A DNA stretch of 35,266 bases from Minisyncoccota bacterium (GCA_018061865.1 JAGOTH010000007.1:1-35266), one strand, 5' to 3'. Shown: positions 1 to 7,709, counted from the stretch's first letter. The notes: generated by a model from the sequence alone, not told the origin. Numbers and translations are program-made.

Positions 1-2
1 TT

Positions 3-305
3 GGCAAAAGACTCTTAGAACTTTTTGGCTCATATGAAAGTTTTGTAAAAGAATTTTCTTCTCTTGCTGTAACTCGTGGTATCGGCTGGGCAGTGCTCTG
101 GTATGACAAAAATGAAGATAAGTTTCTGACAACCTGGATAGACGAACAACACCTAGGCCAACTCAACGGTTGTGAGATGATACTCGCACTCGATATGTGG
201 GAACATTCATACGTCGCCGACTACCAGCCGAGTGGAAAGAAACAATACGTTGAAGATTTCTTCGAAAATCTCAATTGGTCAGTTGTAGAAAAGAATTTTA
301 ATTAA
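3..305 (+). CDS. Fe/Mn superoxide dismutase, C-terminal part (5' truncated by the window)
   Basis: The reading frame is open from the first bases of the window and ends at 305, so this is the C-terminal 100 residues of a longer gene. It shows the C-terminal signature of iron/manganese superoxide dismutases: a GIGWAVLWYD strand, then LALDMWEHSY, whose Asp and His are two of the four metal ligands, then VADYQPSGKKQYVEDFF and a final NW motif. The enzyme converts superoxide to peroxide and oxygen in the cytoplasm. The other two His ligands and the start lie outside the window. Metal preference cannot be read from this part. A strong hairpin terminator follows directly. An internal GTG at 93 is not the start, because conserved family sequence continues upstream of it. 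Confidence 0.9.
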   Translation, partial: GKRLLELFGSYESFVKEFSSLAVTRGIGWAVLWYDKNEDKFLTTWIDEQHLGQLNGCEMILALDMWEHSYVADYQPSGKKQYVEDFFENLNWSVVEKNFN

Positions 306-307
306 TA

Positions 308-337
308 AAAAAACCGCTCAACTGAGCGGTTTTTTTA
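308..337. terminator. Rho-independent terminator, probably bidirectional
   Basis: Stem CCGCTC (314-319) and GAGCGG (324-329) with an AACT loop, A-run before and T-run after. It sits between the superoxide dismutase gene and the convergent esterase gene and can serve both strands. Confidence 0.88.
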
Positions 338-339
338 TT

Positions 340-1404
340 TTAACTATTCGTATTTATGAAACTTATCACTTGAGTTAAGTATCGTGATAGTAGTCCCCCA
401 ACATGGGCGAGGTCACTTGCGACATACACATCGCTCGCTACACCAACAGCGCCGAGTTTGGTATCAAGTGTGGTTGCTTGGATAGTCGGAACACTTCTGT
501 CTTTGTCTCCGTGAAGTATTAGAAACGGTGAATCCCCTGCGTTTATGTATGTTTCAGGAGATAGTGCTTCATATGTAGATTCACATGCTGTACTTGGCAC
601 AGGAGAACATCCAGTTTCTGAACTTATGGCGTTTTGGATACCACTCGACATTGTGTCGACGATAGAAGCGACATAACTTCCAGAAATATTTATCACCCCT
701 GCGATATTACTGTTGTAGCCAGTGTTGCCTCCGACTGTTCCCTCGAGTGCTGTGTTGCCTTCTGTTACACCCATGAGCGAGGCGAGTACTCCTCCGGCTG
801 ATTCACCGAGAGTAAATAGTGCGTCTGGATTTATATTGTATTCACTTGCATGTGCTTTTACATATCGAGCAACACCTTTCACGTCATGAAGTGGGGCTGG
901 GAAAACTGCAGTACCTGAAAGTCTGTAATCTATGGCCACAGATGCTATACCGTGCTTGGCAAGCATAACAGAATCGTCTGCGACGCCGTTCTTGCTTCCA
1001 CCATGGAATCCTCCACCGTGGATATATAAAACTGCAGGGGTTGCCCCAGTAACCCCAATTGGGGTGTATATATCAATCTTTAGACTCATTCCGTTTACCG
1101 TTGCATAAACGATATCCTTCTCTGTTGCAACGGTGTAATCCTCACCAAAAGAAACGGATCCCGACACTGTTTCTCCTGTTGTATCTCCAGAACTTGAACC
1201 GTTATTTTCTTCTGAAACGTTTCCTTCCGTTTGATTTACCTTTTCTTGTATTTTTTCTTCTCGCTTCTGTTCTTTGTAATTTTGAATTCTTTCCTCCTGT
1301 GAAGGAATGAAAAAGGCAGCTGCTACTCCAGCTACAATTAATAAAGCTATTACTAAAACTATAACTTTTATTTTATTTTTATTTGTTGGGGTGATTTGTT
1401 CCAT
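340..1404 (-). CDS. Membrane-anchored alpha/beta hydrolase (esterase/BD-FAE type)
   Basis: 354 residues. An N-terminal hydrophobic segment (about 13-33) followed by a charged, then Ser/Gly-rich linker (35-90) suggests a signal anchor with the enzyme outside the membrane. The catalytic domain starts near 95. HGGG at 129-132 is the oxyanion-hole motif of carboxylesterase/lipase-like hydrolases, GESAG at 200-204 carries the nucleophile Ser202, HGDKDRSVP gives Asp302, and His334 in DLAHVGG completes the triad. All catalytic residues are present, so it should be active on an ester; the substrate is unknown. Transcribed alone, convergent with the dismutase. A TATAGT box ends seven bases before the ATG, suggesting leaderless expression. 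Confidence 0.85.
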   Translation of the reverse strand: MEQITPTNKNKIKVIVLVIALLIVAGVAAAFFIPSQEERIQNYKEQKREEKIQEKVNQTEGNVSEENNGSSSGDTTGETVSGSVSFGEDYTVATEKDIVYATVNGMSLKIDIYTPIGVTGATPAVLYIHGGGFHGGSKNGVADDSVMLAKHGIASVAIDYRLSGTAVFPAPLHDVKGVARYVKAHASEYNINPDALFTLGESAGGVLASLMGVTEGNTALEGTVGGNTGYNSNIAGVINISGSYVASIVDTMSSGIQNAISSETGCSPVPSTACESTYEALSPETYINAGDSPFLILHGDKDRSVPTIQATTLDTKLGAVGVASDVYVASDLAHVGGLLSRYLTQVISFINTNS

Positions 1405-1410
1405 ATTAGA

Positions 1411-1416
1411 ACTATA
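1411..1416 (-). promoter_or_regulatory. -10 box of the esterase gene (leaderless arrangement)
   Basis: Minus-strand TATAGT whose last base is seven bases before the A of the ATG at 1404, so the predicted transcription start is the start codon itself. The same spacing recurs at four other genes here. Confidence 0.45.
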
Positions 1417-1535
1417 CTACTTTGATATTTATTTTGCATCTATACAACAGGTCAATGTAAAAACCAGGATAAATGCTAAAATATAACAGTGGGCAAGAGA
1501 AAAATCTTGTAACACATTATCAATCAAATCGTCAT

Positions 1536-1541
1536 TATAAT
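1536..1541 (+). promoter_or_regulatory. -10 box for the 1559-2283 gene pair
   Basis: Perfect TATAAT about 18 bases before the ATG at 1559, giving an expected leader of about 11 bases. No convincing -35 at 17 bases. Confidence 0.5.
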
Positions 1542-1558
1542 AGAGCAGAGCAAATATT

Positions 1559-1828
1559 ATGGATTACTTTACAAAAATGGACATTTTCTTCATGATCGCA
1601 AGCATCGGATTTGTTTTAATGACAATAGCGTTGGTTGTGCTCAGTATTGTCTTGTATAAATTAATTTCTCGATTTAGAGAAATTGCTGAAGATATAAAAG
1701 ACATATCAGGAAATGCAAAGGACATTGCCGACGAAATACACGACGAAGTTGGCAAGGCTAGATTTGCTCTCTGGGAACTTTTTAAATTTTTCGGTCGGAA
1801 AAAGAAAAGAGTTACTCAAAAAAAATAA
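1559..1828 (+). CDS. Small single-pass membrane protein with a heptad-like helix
   Basis: 89 residues. One transmembrane helix (about residues 8-35, FFMIASIGFVLMTIALVVLSIVL core) is followed by an amphipathic stretch with regularly spaced Ile, Ala and Asp/Glu (REIAEDIKDISGNAKDIADE region, about 40-68) and a basic tail ending in KKKRVTQKK. This resembles the DUF948/YtxG-like layout of a short membrane helix followed by a coiled coil, but I cannot name the family with certainty. It is 23 bases upstream of a YtxH-like gene, and YtxG/YtxH-type pairs are common, which supports the reading. Probably co-transcribed with that gene. Confidence 0.7.
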   Translation: MDYFTKMDIFFMIASIGFVLMTIALVVLSIVLYKLISRFREIAEDIKDISGNAKDIADEIHDEVGKARFALWELFKFFGRKKKRVTQKK

Positions 1829-1851
1829 TTTACAAATAATTAATTAATTTT

Positions 1852-2283
1852 ATGAAAAATAAAAAAGCAAAGAAAATAGCAATGATGACAGGACTTGCAA
1901 TTGCAGGGGCTGGAGCTGCGTATTTATACGGAACAAAAGATGGTAAAAAGAAAAGAGGAGAGATTAGTACTTGGGCAACAAAGGCAAAAAAGGAAGTTTT
2001 AAATAAAGCCAAAAAAGTAAACAATATAAAAGAGACAGCTTATAACGAAATTATTAAAAACGTTATGGACTCTTACTCTTCTATAAAGGATGTGAACAAA
2101 AAAGAAATTGATTCTCTAGCCAAAGAATTAAAATCTGGTTGGAAGCATTTAAAAACTGATGTAAAGGGCGTAGCCAAAAAACCAAAAGCTAAAGTACCTA
2201 CATCTAAAATGAAACCGAAAGCAAAGGTAAAAGCAACAGTGAAAAAAGCAGTTGCTAAAGTAAAAAAATCTATAAAAAAATAA
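1852..2283 (+). CDS. YtxH-like membrane protein with a Lys/Ala/Pro-rich tail
   Basis: 143 residues. An N-terminal Gly/Ala-rich hydrophobic helix (about 10-27, TGLAIAGAGAAYLYG) followed by GTKDGKKKRGEI matches the start of YtxH domains, where the helix is followed by a basic G-K-x-x-R motif. The middle (30-95) is helical and charged. The last 45 residues are a low-complexity tail of Lys, Ala, Val and Pro in KPKAKV and KKAVAKVKK units, like histone H1-type or DNA-binding tails. Function is not known; a structural or nucleoid-associated membrane role is conceivable. The ATG is preceded by an AT-only leader without Shine-Dalgarno sequence. A strong terminator follows. Confidence 0.72.
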   Translation: MKNKKAKKIAMMTGLAIAGAGAAYLYGTKDGKKKRGEISTWATKAKKEVLNKAKKVNNIKETAYNEIIKNVMDSYSSIKDVNKKEIDSLAKELKSGWKHLKTDVKGVAKKPKAKVPTSKMKPKAKVKATVKKAVAKVKKSIKK

Positions 2284-2288
2284 TTTAT

Positions 2289-3758
2289 TTATTTCAACAA
2301 AACACCCTTGGTCAGGGTGTTTTGTTTTTTATTTTTGAAAATTCTAAAAATAATAAACAGAACAACGAAGATTAGAACTGCATTAATAAGCAAGTTTGTT
2401 CTAATGCTGGCAAAACTAATGTTACCCAAAATATCCACGGTAATTAGGAGGTAAGAAAGTAGAATATTTGCAAAGAAGGCTGGAAGAAATCCAATTAATG
2501 GAAAAATTGAAAACAAAATAATAACTCCTCCCAAAAGCATGACTGCCGGCAGAATTGGAACAATTAGAATATTGGCCGGAAGAGAAATCACAGAAAATGT
2601 CCCTGTTTTTATTAAAAGGAGAGGAAGAACTGCAATCTGGGCCGAGATAGTTGCAAGAACGGTATCCCGAAGAAACTTTTTCTTTATCCATTTGAAATAC
2701 CTCTCGAGTCTATCTGGAAAGATAATAAGACCCAAAGTTGCAAGGGCGGAAAGCTGAAAAGAAAGATCATAAATTAAAATCATTGGGTTAACTAAAACCA
2801 TGATGAAAACGGCAACCGATAAGGCTCGTAGTGCGTCATAAGTTCTTCCTATTTTTCTCGCGATTAAAACAGTAAGCGCCATTATCGTCGCCCTCACAAC
2901 TGACGCCCCACCTCCAACCATTGTCGCAAAGAGAATTGAAATAATAATTGCTGGCAAAAAAGAATAACGGAGACCAAAGGTCATCTCTCCAAACCTAAGA
3001 ACCGAATCCAAAATAATTGAAACATTGTATCCAGAGAGAGCCATGATATGAATTGTTCCAGTTCTAATGAAAGAGTCTCTGATGTCTGCAGGTATTCCGT
3101 CGCGATCTCCAAGCAGTATCGCATTCAATAGTGAAGACTTTGGCTCAGGTAAAACTTCTGAAATCTGGCTTTTAAGATTTTCGGCAAATCTAAATAAAAC
3201 TTTTCTAATCGGCGCACGAAATTCCCCCACTTTCTCATAGCTATCAACTTCCAAAATATATTTTATTCCATCCTTTTTTAAATAACCGATATAATCAAAC
3301 TCTTTCCCCTGATCTGTCTCAAAATTTTTAGGCTCTTTTAGAATTCCTCTAACAAAAAGCTTATCTCCGAAATCGACTTCTACGTCCCTCTCGAAAACAA
3401 GTAACACGTCAGGCGCTCCGGCTTGATCAACACCACCCTTTGCTCGAAGAGAGAATTCTTTTCTAGCTGGATAATTTAATACTTCTACACTCATTTCCAC
3501 CTCTTCTCCTTCAAGCGACGACAGTGGATCTTCATGAAATAACTCTGGTTTGAAAATAGAAGCCCGGAAAAAACCCACTAACAAAAACAATATTATAAAA
3601 ACAAAAGACAGTCCGCTCTTTGTAATAAAAAGTTTTTTTGTAAAATAAAAAACTCCTATAGAAAAAACAACCGACAAAACTAAAATCCAAAAGAGACTGA
3701 GGGAGAGGTAAAATATCCCAACACCAAAAAGAAAACTAGAAAAAAGTATATACCACAC
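2289..3758 (-). CDS. comEC: ComEC/Rec2-type DNA uptake channel, without nuclease domain
   Basis: 489 residues, GTG start. N-terminal membrane segments (about 1-70), then a soluble OB-like DUF4131 region (about 75-185), then the Competence domain, recognised by LLGDRDGIPADIRDSF followed by TGTIHIMALSGYN, and a run of further membrane helices to the C-terminus. In competent bacteria ComEC forms the inner-membrane channel for single-stranded DNA. The metallo-beta-lactamase domain that ends the roughly 750-residue versions is missing, as is usual in CPR genomes. The GTG overlaps the TAG of the upstream rnhA (TAGTG), which points to translational coupling. With the pilus operon further right it gives this window both surface and membrane parts of a DNA uptake route. 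The final ten codons lie in the terminator of the convergent operon. Confidence 0.9.
   Translation of the reverse strand: MWYILFSSFLFGVGIFYLSLSLFWILVLSVVFSIGVFYFTKKLFITKSGLSFVFIILFLLVGFFRASIFKPELFHEDPLSSLEGEEVEMSVEVLNYPARKEFSLRAKGGVDQAGAPDVLLVFERDVEVDFGDKLFVRGILKEPKNFETDQGKEFDYIGYLKKDGIKYILEVDSYEKVGEFRAPIRKVLFRFAENLKSQISEVLPEPKSSLLNAILLGDRDGIPADIRDSFIRTGTIHIMALSGYNVSIILDSVLRFGEMTFGLRYSFLPAIIISILFATMVGGGASVVRATIMALTVLIARKIGRTYDALRALSVAVFIMVLVNPMILIYDLSFQLSALATLGLIIFPDRLERYFKWIKKKFLRDTVLATISAQIAVLPLLLIKTGTFSVISLPANILIVPILPAVMLLGGVIILFSIFPLIGFLPAFFANILLSYLLITVDILGNISFASIRTNLLINAVLIFVVLFIIFRIFKNKKQNTLTKGVLLK
2298..2330 (+). terminator. Terminator of the 1559-2283 operon, overlapping the 3' end of comEC
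   Basis: An 11-bp perfect stem (2298-2308 with 2314-2324, arms starting CAAAACACCCT) with a 5-base loop, followed by a T-run on the + strand. On the other strand the same bases encode the last residues of ComEC (QNTLTKGVL), so one sequence is both terminator and coding sequence. Confidence 0.85.
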
Positions 3759-4489
3759 TATTTATTCTGCCAGGTCTCCACAAGTTCTTTTTCTTCCGCT
3801 TCTGAAAACACTTTCTTGAAGAGTGCGCCAGCCTTACCTTGTACAAAATCCTTACACGAATCCCAATCAGAAAAAATTCTAGTTTCTCCGTTTACTCTTG
3901 CAACATATGAATAAGCCTTTCCTTTATTTTCTTTTTTCTGCTTAGATGCCGGGAGGTTCTTCAAGTAACCGAAAAGTTCTTCAAACTGCTCCATCTGTCC
4001 ACGGAAAAGTATCGGCGGATTTCCCTTTGAATAAGTTTGCGCAATTTCATTAGCTCTTTCGTTCAGAAAATCACCGCTGTGTCCTTTAACTTTTTCATAG
4101 CTAACTTTTATATTTTTACTTGAAAGCTTCAAAGTCACTCCCATTAGTTCCTGCCAAATATCCTGATTGGAAACATCATTTCCCTCTTTTGTTTTCCAGC
4201 CATTCTTTGCCCAACCATAAACCCAACCAGTAGCTCCACCCAGAACATAGGTAGAATCGGTTGAAATAATAACCTCCTCAATTTTCGATTCTTTTTTTGA
4301 AAAGAATTTCAAGGTTTCTAAGACTGCCCGAAGCTCCATTCTATTGTTTGTTGTATGTTCCTCATATCCACCCAGCTCCTCGATTTTACCCTGAGGTAGC
4401 AGGATAACCGTTCCGTAGCCCCCAGGTCCAGGGTTACCGCTAGATGAGCCGTCCGTATAAACTAAGGCTTTATTGTCTGTTTCTTCCAT
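3758..4489 (-). CDS. rnhA: Ribonuclease HI with a C-terminal viroplasmin-like domain
   Basis: 243 residues. Residues 8-152 are an RNase HI domain: YTDGSSSGNPG with Asp13, NNRMEL with Glu52, STDSTYV with Asp78, and KGHSGDFLNE with the flexible-loop His137. The fourth carboxylate, normally Asp in RxDELA, is Asn147 in RANEIA; this position tolerates replacement in known RNase HI enzymes, so activity is still likely. Residues about 192-240 (YVARVNGETRIFSDWD, then C, VQGKAGALFKK) resemble the viroplasmin/hybrid-binding domain that eukaryotic RNase H1 carries at its N-terminus; here it is at the C-terminus. The enzyme removes RNA from RNA-DNA hybrids. First gene of a two-gene operon with comEC. Confidence 0.88.
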   Translation of the reverse strand: MEETDNKALVYTDGSSSGNPGPGGYGTVILLPQGKIEELGGYEEHTTNNRMELRAVLETLKFFSKKESKIEEVIISTDSTYVLGGATGWVYGWAKNGWKTKEGNDVSNQDIWQELMGVTLKLSSKNIKVSYEKVKGHSGDFLNERANEIAQTYSKGNPPILFRGQMEQFEELFGYLKNLPASKQKKENKGKAYSYVARVNGETRIFSDWDSCKDFVQGKAGALFKKVFSEAEEKELVETWQNK

Positions 4490-4557
4490 ATATCCTTATT
4501 CTATAACTATTTTTGCCTTTTTGTCACAAAGTCCCGAAATCACCGTCTATATTAATG

Positions 4558-4594
4558 TAAGCGAAAACGAGTATAATGCTTAGGTGTTCGCTTA
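4558..4594 (+). promoter_or_regulatory. Promoter of the 4621 gene embedded in an inverted repeat
   Basis: A perfect TATAAT (4572-4577) lies between TAAGCGAA (4558-4565) and TTCGCTTA (4587-4594), an exact 8-bp inverted repeat spaced by 21 bases. The arms cover the -10 region and the expected start site, which is the layout of a repressor operator. The right arm alone could also act as a 5' leader element. No clear -35. Confidence 0.4.
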
Positions 4595-4620
4595 ATTATA
4601 AACTTAATTAATTTTAAAAT

Positions 4621-5067
4621 ATGAAAAAATTTGCAATTATTATCCCAGCACTAGCTCTTGCTCTTGCATCATTTGCACCGAGCGCTGAAGCTGCAACATT
4701 ACCAGAAATCAAGGATCGTTTCGACGCAGTTGAAGTGAAGCTTGATCGAGTTATGGACAGATTCAGTGATGTAATAGAAAAAGCAGAAGCTCTTGGAAAA
4801 GACACTACAGAAGCAGAAGCTCTATACAACGATGCTGAGGCAAAAAGAGAAATAGCAAAAGCTGAAGTTGCAGAACTAAAAGTTATGCTTGATGAAACAG
4901 AAAAAATGACACCTGAAATAAAGGCTCAAGCAAAGGTAACAAAGGATTCTCTAAAGGCTTTCAAAGACACAATGGTAGAAATGCACAGCAAGCTAAAGGA
5001 TCTTTTCTCAAAGAAGCCAGTAGCTGATGACGGAGAACCAGCAGATGTTGGAGACCCTGTAGAATAA
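4621..5067 (+). CDS. Secreted helical (coiled-coil) protein with acidic C-terminus
   Basis: 148 residues. A clear signal peptide (MKKF, hydrophobic to about residue 19, then SAEA before ATLPE) suggests cleavage near residue 24. The mature part is nearly all charged helix with heptad-like Leu/Val/Ala spacing (DRFDAVEVKLDRVMDRF, KREIAKAEVAELKVML), followed by a short Pro/Asp/Glu tail. No catalytic motif; not recognised as a named family. Small secreted coiled-coil proteins of this type are common and uncharacterised in CPR genomes. Its promoter lies in an inverted repeat, so regulated expression is plausible. Divergent from rnhA. Confidence 0.75.
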   Translation: MKKFAIIIPALALALASFAPSAEAATLPEIKDRFDAVEVKLDRVMDRFSDVIEKAEALGKDTTEAEALYNDAEAKREIAKAEVAELKVMLDETEKMTPEIKAQAKVTKDSLKAFKDTMVEMHSKLKDLFSKKPVADDGEPADVGDPVE

Positions 5068-5091
5068 TAAGTGATATAATACTTATGCTAA

Positions 5092-5133
5092 AAAACACAT
5101 ATACAGTAAAATGTATATGTGTTTTAGTTTAAA
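5092..5133 (+). terminator. Hairpin after the 4621 gene, terminator-like
   Basis: A 13-bp perfect stem (5092-5104 with 5113-5125, arms beginning AAAACACATATAC) with an 8-base loop, ending in TTTTAGTTT. A short palindrome TAAGT-N8-ACTTA (5068-5085) with an internal TATAAT lies just upstream, so a second start before the next gene is possible. Confidence 0.6.
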
Positions 5134-5150
5134 AGCTAACTTAAAAAATT

Positions 5151-5390
5151 ATGAAAAACAAAGGAAATATAGCGCTCTGGACACTTGTAGCCATAATAAT
5201 TCTTGCTGCGATCTTAGTTCTAGGAAACGAGAGCAAGAAGAAAAATATGGAAATAGAAAGCAACGTTCAAACAGAAGAGAGCGCAACAACAGAATCAACA
5301 ATGACTGAGGCAGAAATTTCAGCAGAACTTGATTCTATTGGAAACGATCTCGATTCTACAGACGTAGACTCTCTCGATCAAGGATTGTAA
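5151..5390 (+). CDS. Small membrane-anchored protein with acidic tail
   Basis: 79 residues. One transmembrane helix near the N-terminus (about 8-25, LWTLVAIIILAAILVL) preceded by a few basic residues predicts the tail outside. The tail is rich in Glu, Ser, Thr and Asp and contains two related acidic segments, ELDSIGNDLDS and STDVDSLDQGL. No family recognised. It shares the lack of Shine-Dalgarno sequence and the poly-A/T start context with its neighbours, and a terminator follows, so it is likely a real gene. It is the last ordinary gene before the array island. Confidence 0.65.
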   Translation: MKNKGNIALWTLVAIIILAAILVLGNESKKKNMEIESNVQTEESATTESTMTEAEISAELDSIGNDLDSTDVDSLDQGL

Positions 5391-5406
5391 TAAAAAACCA
5401 AAAATA

Positions 5407-5445
5407 AAAATCCCCTCCGCAAAAACAAGGGGGATTTTATTTTAT
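5407..5445 (+). terminator. Terminator of the 5151 gene and left edge of the array island
   Basis: Stem AAAATCCCC (5407-5415) and GGGGATTTT (5430-5438) with a 14-base loop, then TATTTTATT. It shields the array from upstream + strand transcription. Confidence 0.75.
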
Positions 5446-5455
5446 TCAAAAAACA

Positions 5456-5535
5456 GTTTTAATTTTGGCCCGGAATTTACCGAACCCCATACACTGGCAT
5501 ACAGTAGAGCACGGAACTCCACGTAACTAAACCGA
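5456..5535 (+). repeat. Array unit A (imperfect hairpin + 9 pentamers)
   Basis: Leader about 5456-5466; imperfect hairpin 5467-5486, with core CGG/CCG at 5471-5473 and 5480-5482 and two C-A mismatches further out; link CCCAT; tract 5491-5535 with nine R-S-N-N-N pentamers starting ACACT GGCAT ACAGT. The hairpin is the weakest of the set, which fits a unit at the edge of the array. Confidence 0.75.
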
Positions 5536-5656
5536 ATTCAAGAATTCAAAAAAACTTTGAATTCTTGAAAATGGTGCCGAGGATTTTTCACCTCGGCGAT
5601 TAGTGCAGAGAACTAAAGCGGACAAAACTGAAGCACAGTGGAGCCCACGATACTAT
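5536..5656 (+). repeat. Array unit B (hairpin + 11 pentamers, extra leader hairpin)
   Basis: The leader holds its own 14-bp perfect inverted repeat (5537-5550 with 5556-5569, containing GAATTC). GC hairpin GCCGAGG (5576-5582) and CCTCGGC (5591-5597), loop ATTTTTCA. Link GATT. Tract 5602-5656 has eleven pentamers, all beginning AG or AC: AGTGC AGAGA ACTAA and so on. Confidence 0.85.
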
Positions 5657-5764
5657 ATATTTTTATTTTAAGATTTTTAGTTGCCCCACAAAAGTGGGGC
5701 CCAAGGACAAGAATAGACCACCGGAGAACACTAAACCTAAGTCGAGAATACGCAACCGGACAGG
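5657..5764 (+). repeat. Array unit C (hairpin + 12 pentamers)
   Basis: Leader of the TTTTAGTTG class, up to about 5683. Hairpin GCCCCAC (5683-5689), AAAA loop, GTGGGGC (5694-5700). Link CCAA. Tract 5705-5764, the longest, has twelve pentamers starting GGACA AGAAT AGACC, all purine then G/C. Confidence 0.85.
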
Positions 5765-5878
5765 AAAATCTTTACCAAACCACAAAAATAAATTTATGAT
5801 CTGGATAAAAATGGGGAGGAATTCCTCCCCCGCAGACTAGGGCACCTTAGAGTGCAACACGTAAGCCCAGGGCACTGC
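5765..5878 (+). repeat. Array unit D (hairpin + 9 pentamers)
   Basis: Leader contains the 41-base element 5773-5813, identical to those of units H and I. Hairpin GGGGAGG (5813-5819), AATT loop, CCTCCCC (5824-5830). Link CGC. Tract 5834-5878 has nine pentamers starting AGACT AGGGC ACCTT. It ends eight bases before the helicase stop codon. Confidence 0.85.
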
Positions 5879-5885
5879 AAAATTA

Positions 5886-7709
5886 TTATTTTATTTTCTT
5901 CATCAACCTCAATGTATCTTCAATACACTCTTCAAAAGATAGTTTGTAAACATAAGCCGGCTTTAACCACTTAGGTAATCCTGCATATGTAAACTTTCGA
6001 TATTGAGATGACATACAAAATGTCACACCCTTATCGTCTATACTTCGAATATTCCTACCTGAATTCTGAACAATACGGAGCATTTCTCTCCATATCCAGA
6101 TTCCCCATGTTCCACCTTCCCCAAATCTTCTCTTTTCAAACTGAGCTTTAGGATCAGTTGGTGGAGGATATGATGGTCGTAAAGAAAATATTATTGGCGC
6201 AATACCGTTTGGTAAATCAATTCCCTCTCCATATTGAGCCATAGAACCCAAAAGCACCATTCCACTTCCTTCTTTAAAGAATCTGGCCGCTTCTTTTGCT
6301 TTGATCCCATTTCCATAGGTCACAACCGTCACCCCTTCTTCTTCTGCGACTTTCAGAAACTTTTGACGTTCCTCGTCGCTTACAACAAGAACTAAAGAGC
6401 GGAGATTGTTATTGGCAAAAATTCTACAAGCCTTTGCAATCTTACGGAGTGTTTTTGATTTGTCACCTTTTCTCTGATGACTAACAGATAAATCAGCCGC
6501 ATCAGTTGGGATAAAAATCTTTCGATTTTGGATTGGAAAACTTGATTCAAATTGATAAAATGGCATTTTGTCTTCTTTCCAGCCCGTTTGAACTCGAAAT
6601 GGATGTTCATTGCCGATTGTTCCTGAAAGAGCGACAACCAGTTTTGGCATTATTTTTGCGATAATAGGAGCCACGTAATAACACTTTATGTTAAGAGTGT
6701 ATCGAATTAAATCGTCTTCCACCTCCTGCATTGTTCCGTAAACATAATTAAGCGGATAACGCTCATCTGATTCAAGGGCAAACTCAAAAGATTTAACATA
6801 ACGTCTCAGGTCTCTAACGACCATCTCAAGCTTCTTTAGTAAATCAATTTCATCATCGCTACTTGGTTTCTTTGTTTTTATAACATCGGAAACTTTCTTT
6901 TGAATTTTATTGGCATCAATTTCAGAAATAATCTTTAACAATCTGCGCAACTGTTTATCATTAAGCAGAGTTTCAACATTCTTTCTTCTTTCTTCAAGAA
7001 TTTCCATCATTGCATTGATAAATTTTCTGAAAACTTTATATTCTTCAATGCCATTTTCTTTAAGAAAAGATTCTATTTGCAATAAATGATAATCACTTAT
7101 TTCATAAGAAAGCGCATTTCTAATAATCTCCGGCAATTGATGGGCCTCATCTACAACTACAGCTCTTACATCTTCCCACTCTCTTGAAAAAAGAGCCGTG
7201 AATAAATAAAAAGAAACTGTTGCAGAAATAAGATTACCTTGTTTTACTTTCCACTTTGTATCCAAATAAGGGCAACGATGTGCATCAACTTCATGTGTTT
7301 CGCCAGTTTGTTGATTTACACGATGAGGACAATCCTTAAGAAGAGAACAAGGGATTTCATCCGCCTTATAAGAATCTTCATAGTACAAACAATCATACTC
7401 ACTTCTTCCATAAACTACTGAGAATTCTGGATAAAGTAATTTTGCCTGATCTACCTGAGCTTTATTTGGCGAAAGGAAAAAATATATCCCCTTATCATCG
7501 TTGGCTGTCCTGATTGCTTTTAAAATTGTATAGGCAAGAGCAGTTTTACCGTCTCCAGTTGGCGCTTCAAAGATTCCTCCTTTTTGCGTTTCCTGAAGAA
7601 TTGATAGAATTGCACCCTGATTCGGACGCATAATTTCATGGACTTCCTTTGGGAAGTGCGACAAGAAGTCGATCTGAGACTTTGTTGTCTGATTAGTTTC
7701 TGTAGACAT
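5886..7709 (-). CDS. XPD/DinG-family Fe-S superfamily 2 DNA helicase
   Basis: 607 residues. Walker A APTGDGKT (49-56), four cysteines at 107, 121, 127 and 146 spaced as in the Fe-S domain of XPD/DinG helicases, DEAH box at 187-190, a C-terminal helicase lobe with GSMAQYGEGIDLP (motif V) and QNSGRNIRSIDDKG (motif VI). Such enzymes unwind DNA or R-loops 5' to 3' with ATP. E. coli DinG resolves R-loops, and DinG-like Csf4 is the helicase of type IV-A CRISPR systems. There is no exonuclease domain. The gene lies between the two array blocks and is transcribed from a TTGACA promoter just outside unit E. Its position makes it a likely partner of the array. The start fits the promoter (leader about 29 bases). 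Confidence 0.9.
   Translation of the reverse strand: MSTETNQTTKSQIDFLSHFPKEVHEIMRPNQGAILSILQETQKGGIFEAPTGDGKTALAYTILKAIRTANDDKGIYFFLSPNKAQVDQAKLLYPEFSVVYGRSEYDCLYYEDSYKADEIPCSLLKDCPHRVNQQTGETHEVDAHRCPYLDTKWKVKQGNLISATVSFYLFTALFSREWEDVRAVVVDEAHQLPEIIRNALSYEISDYHLLQIESFLKENGIEEYKVFRKFINAMMEILEERRKNVETLLNDKQLRRLLKIISEIDANKIQKKVSDVIKTKKPSSDDEIDLLKKLEMVVRDLRRYVKSFEFALESDERYPLNYVYGTMQEVEDDLIRYTLNIKCYYVAPIIAKIMPKLVVALSGTIGNEHPFRVQTGWKEDKMPFYQFESSFPIQNRKIFIPTDAADLSVSHQRKGDKSKTLRKIAKACRIFANNNLRSLVLVVSDEERQKFLKVAEEEGVTVVTYGNGIKAKEAARFFKEGSGMVLLGSMAQYGEGIDLPNGIAPIIFSLRPSYPPPTDPKAQFEKRRFGEGGTWGIWIWREMLRIVQNSGRNIRSIDDKGVTFCMSSQYRKFTYAGLPKWLKPAYVYKLSFEECIEDTLRLMKKIK

Noticed and set aside
5111-5308. 65-residue frame overlapping the 5151 gene
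   Set aside because: It starts inside a terminator hairpin and has a low-complexity basic composition; the 5151 frame has a clear membrane helix.
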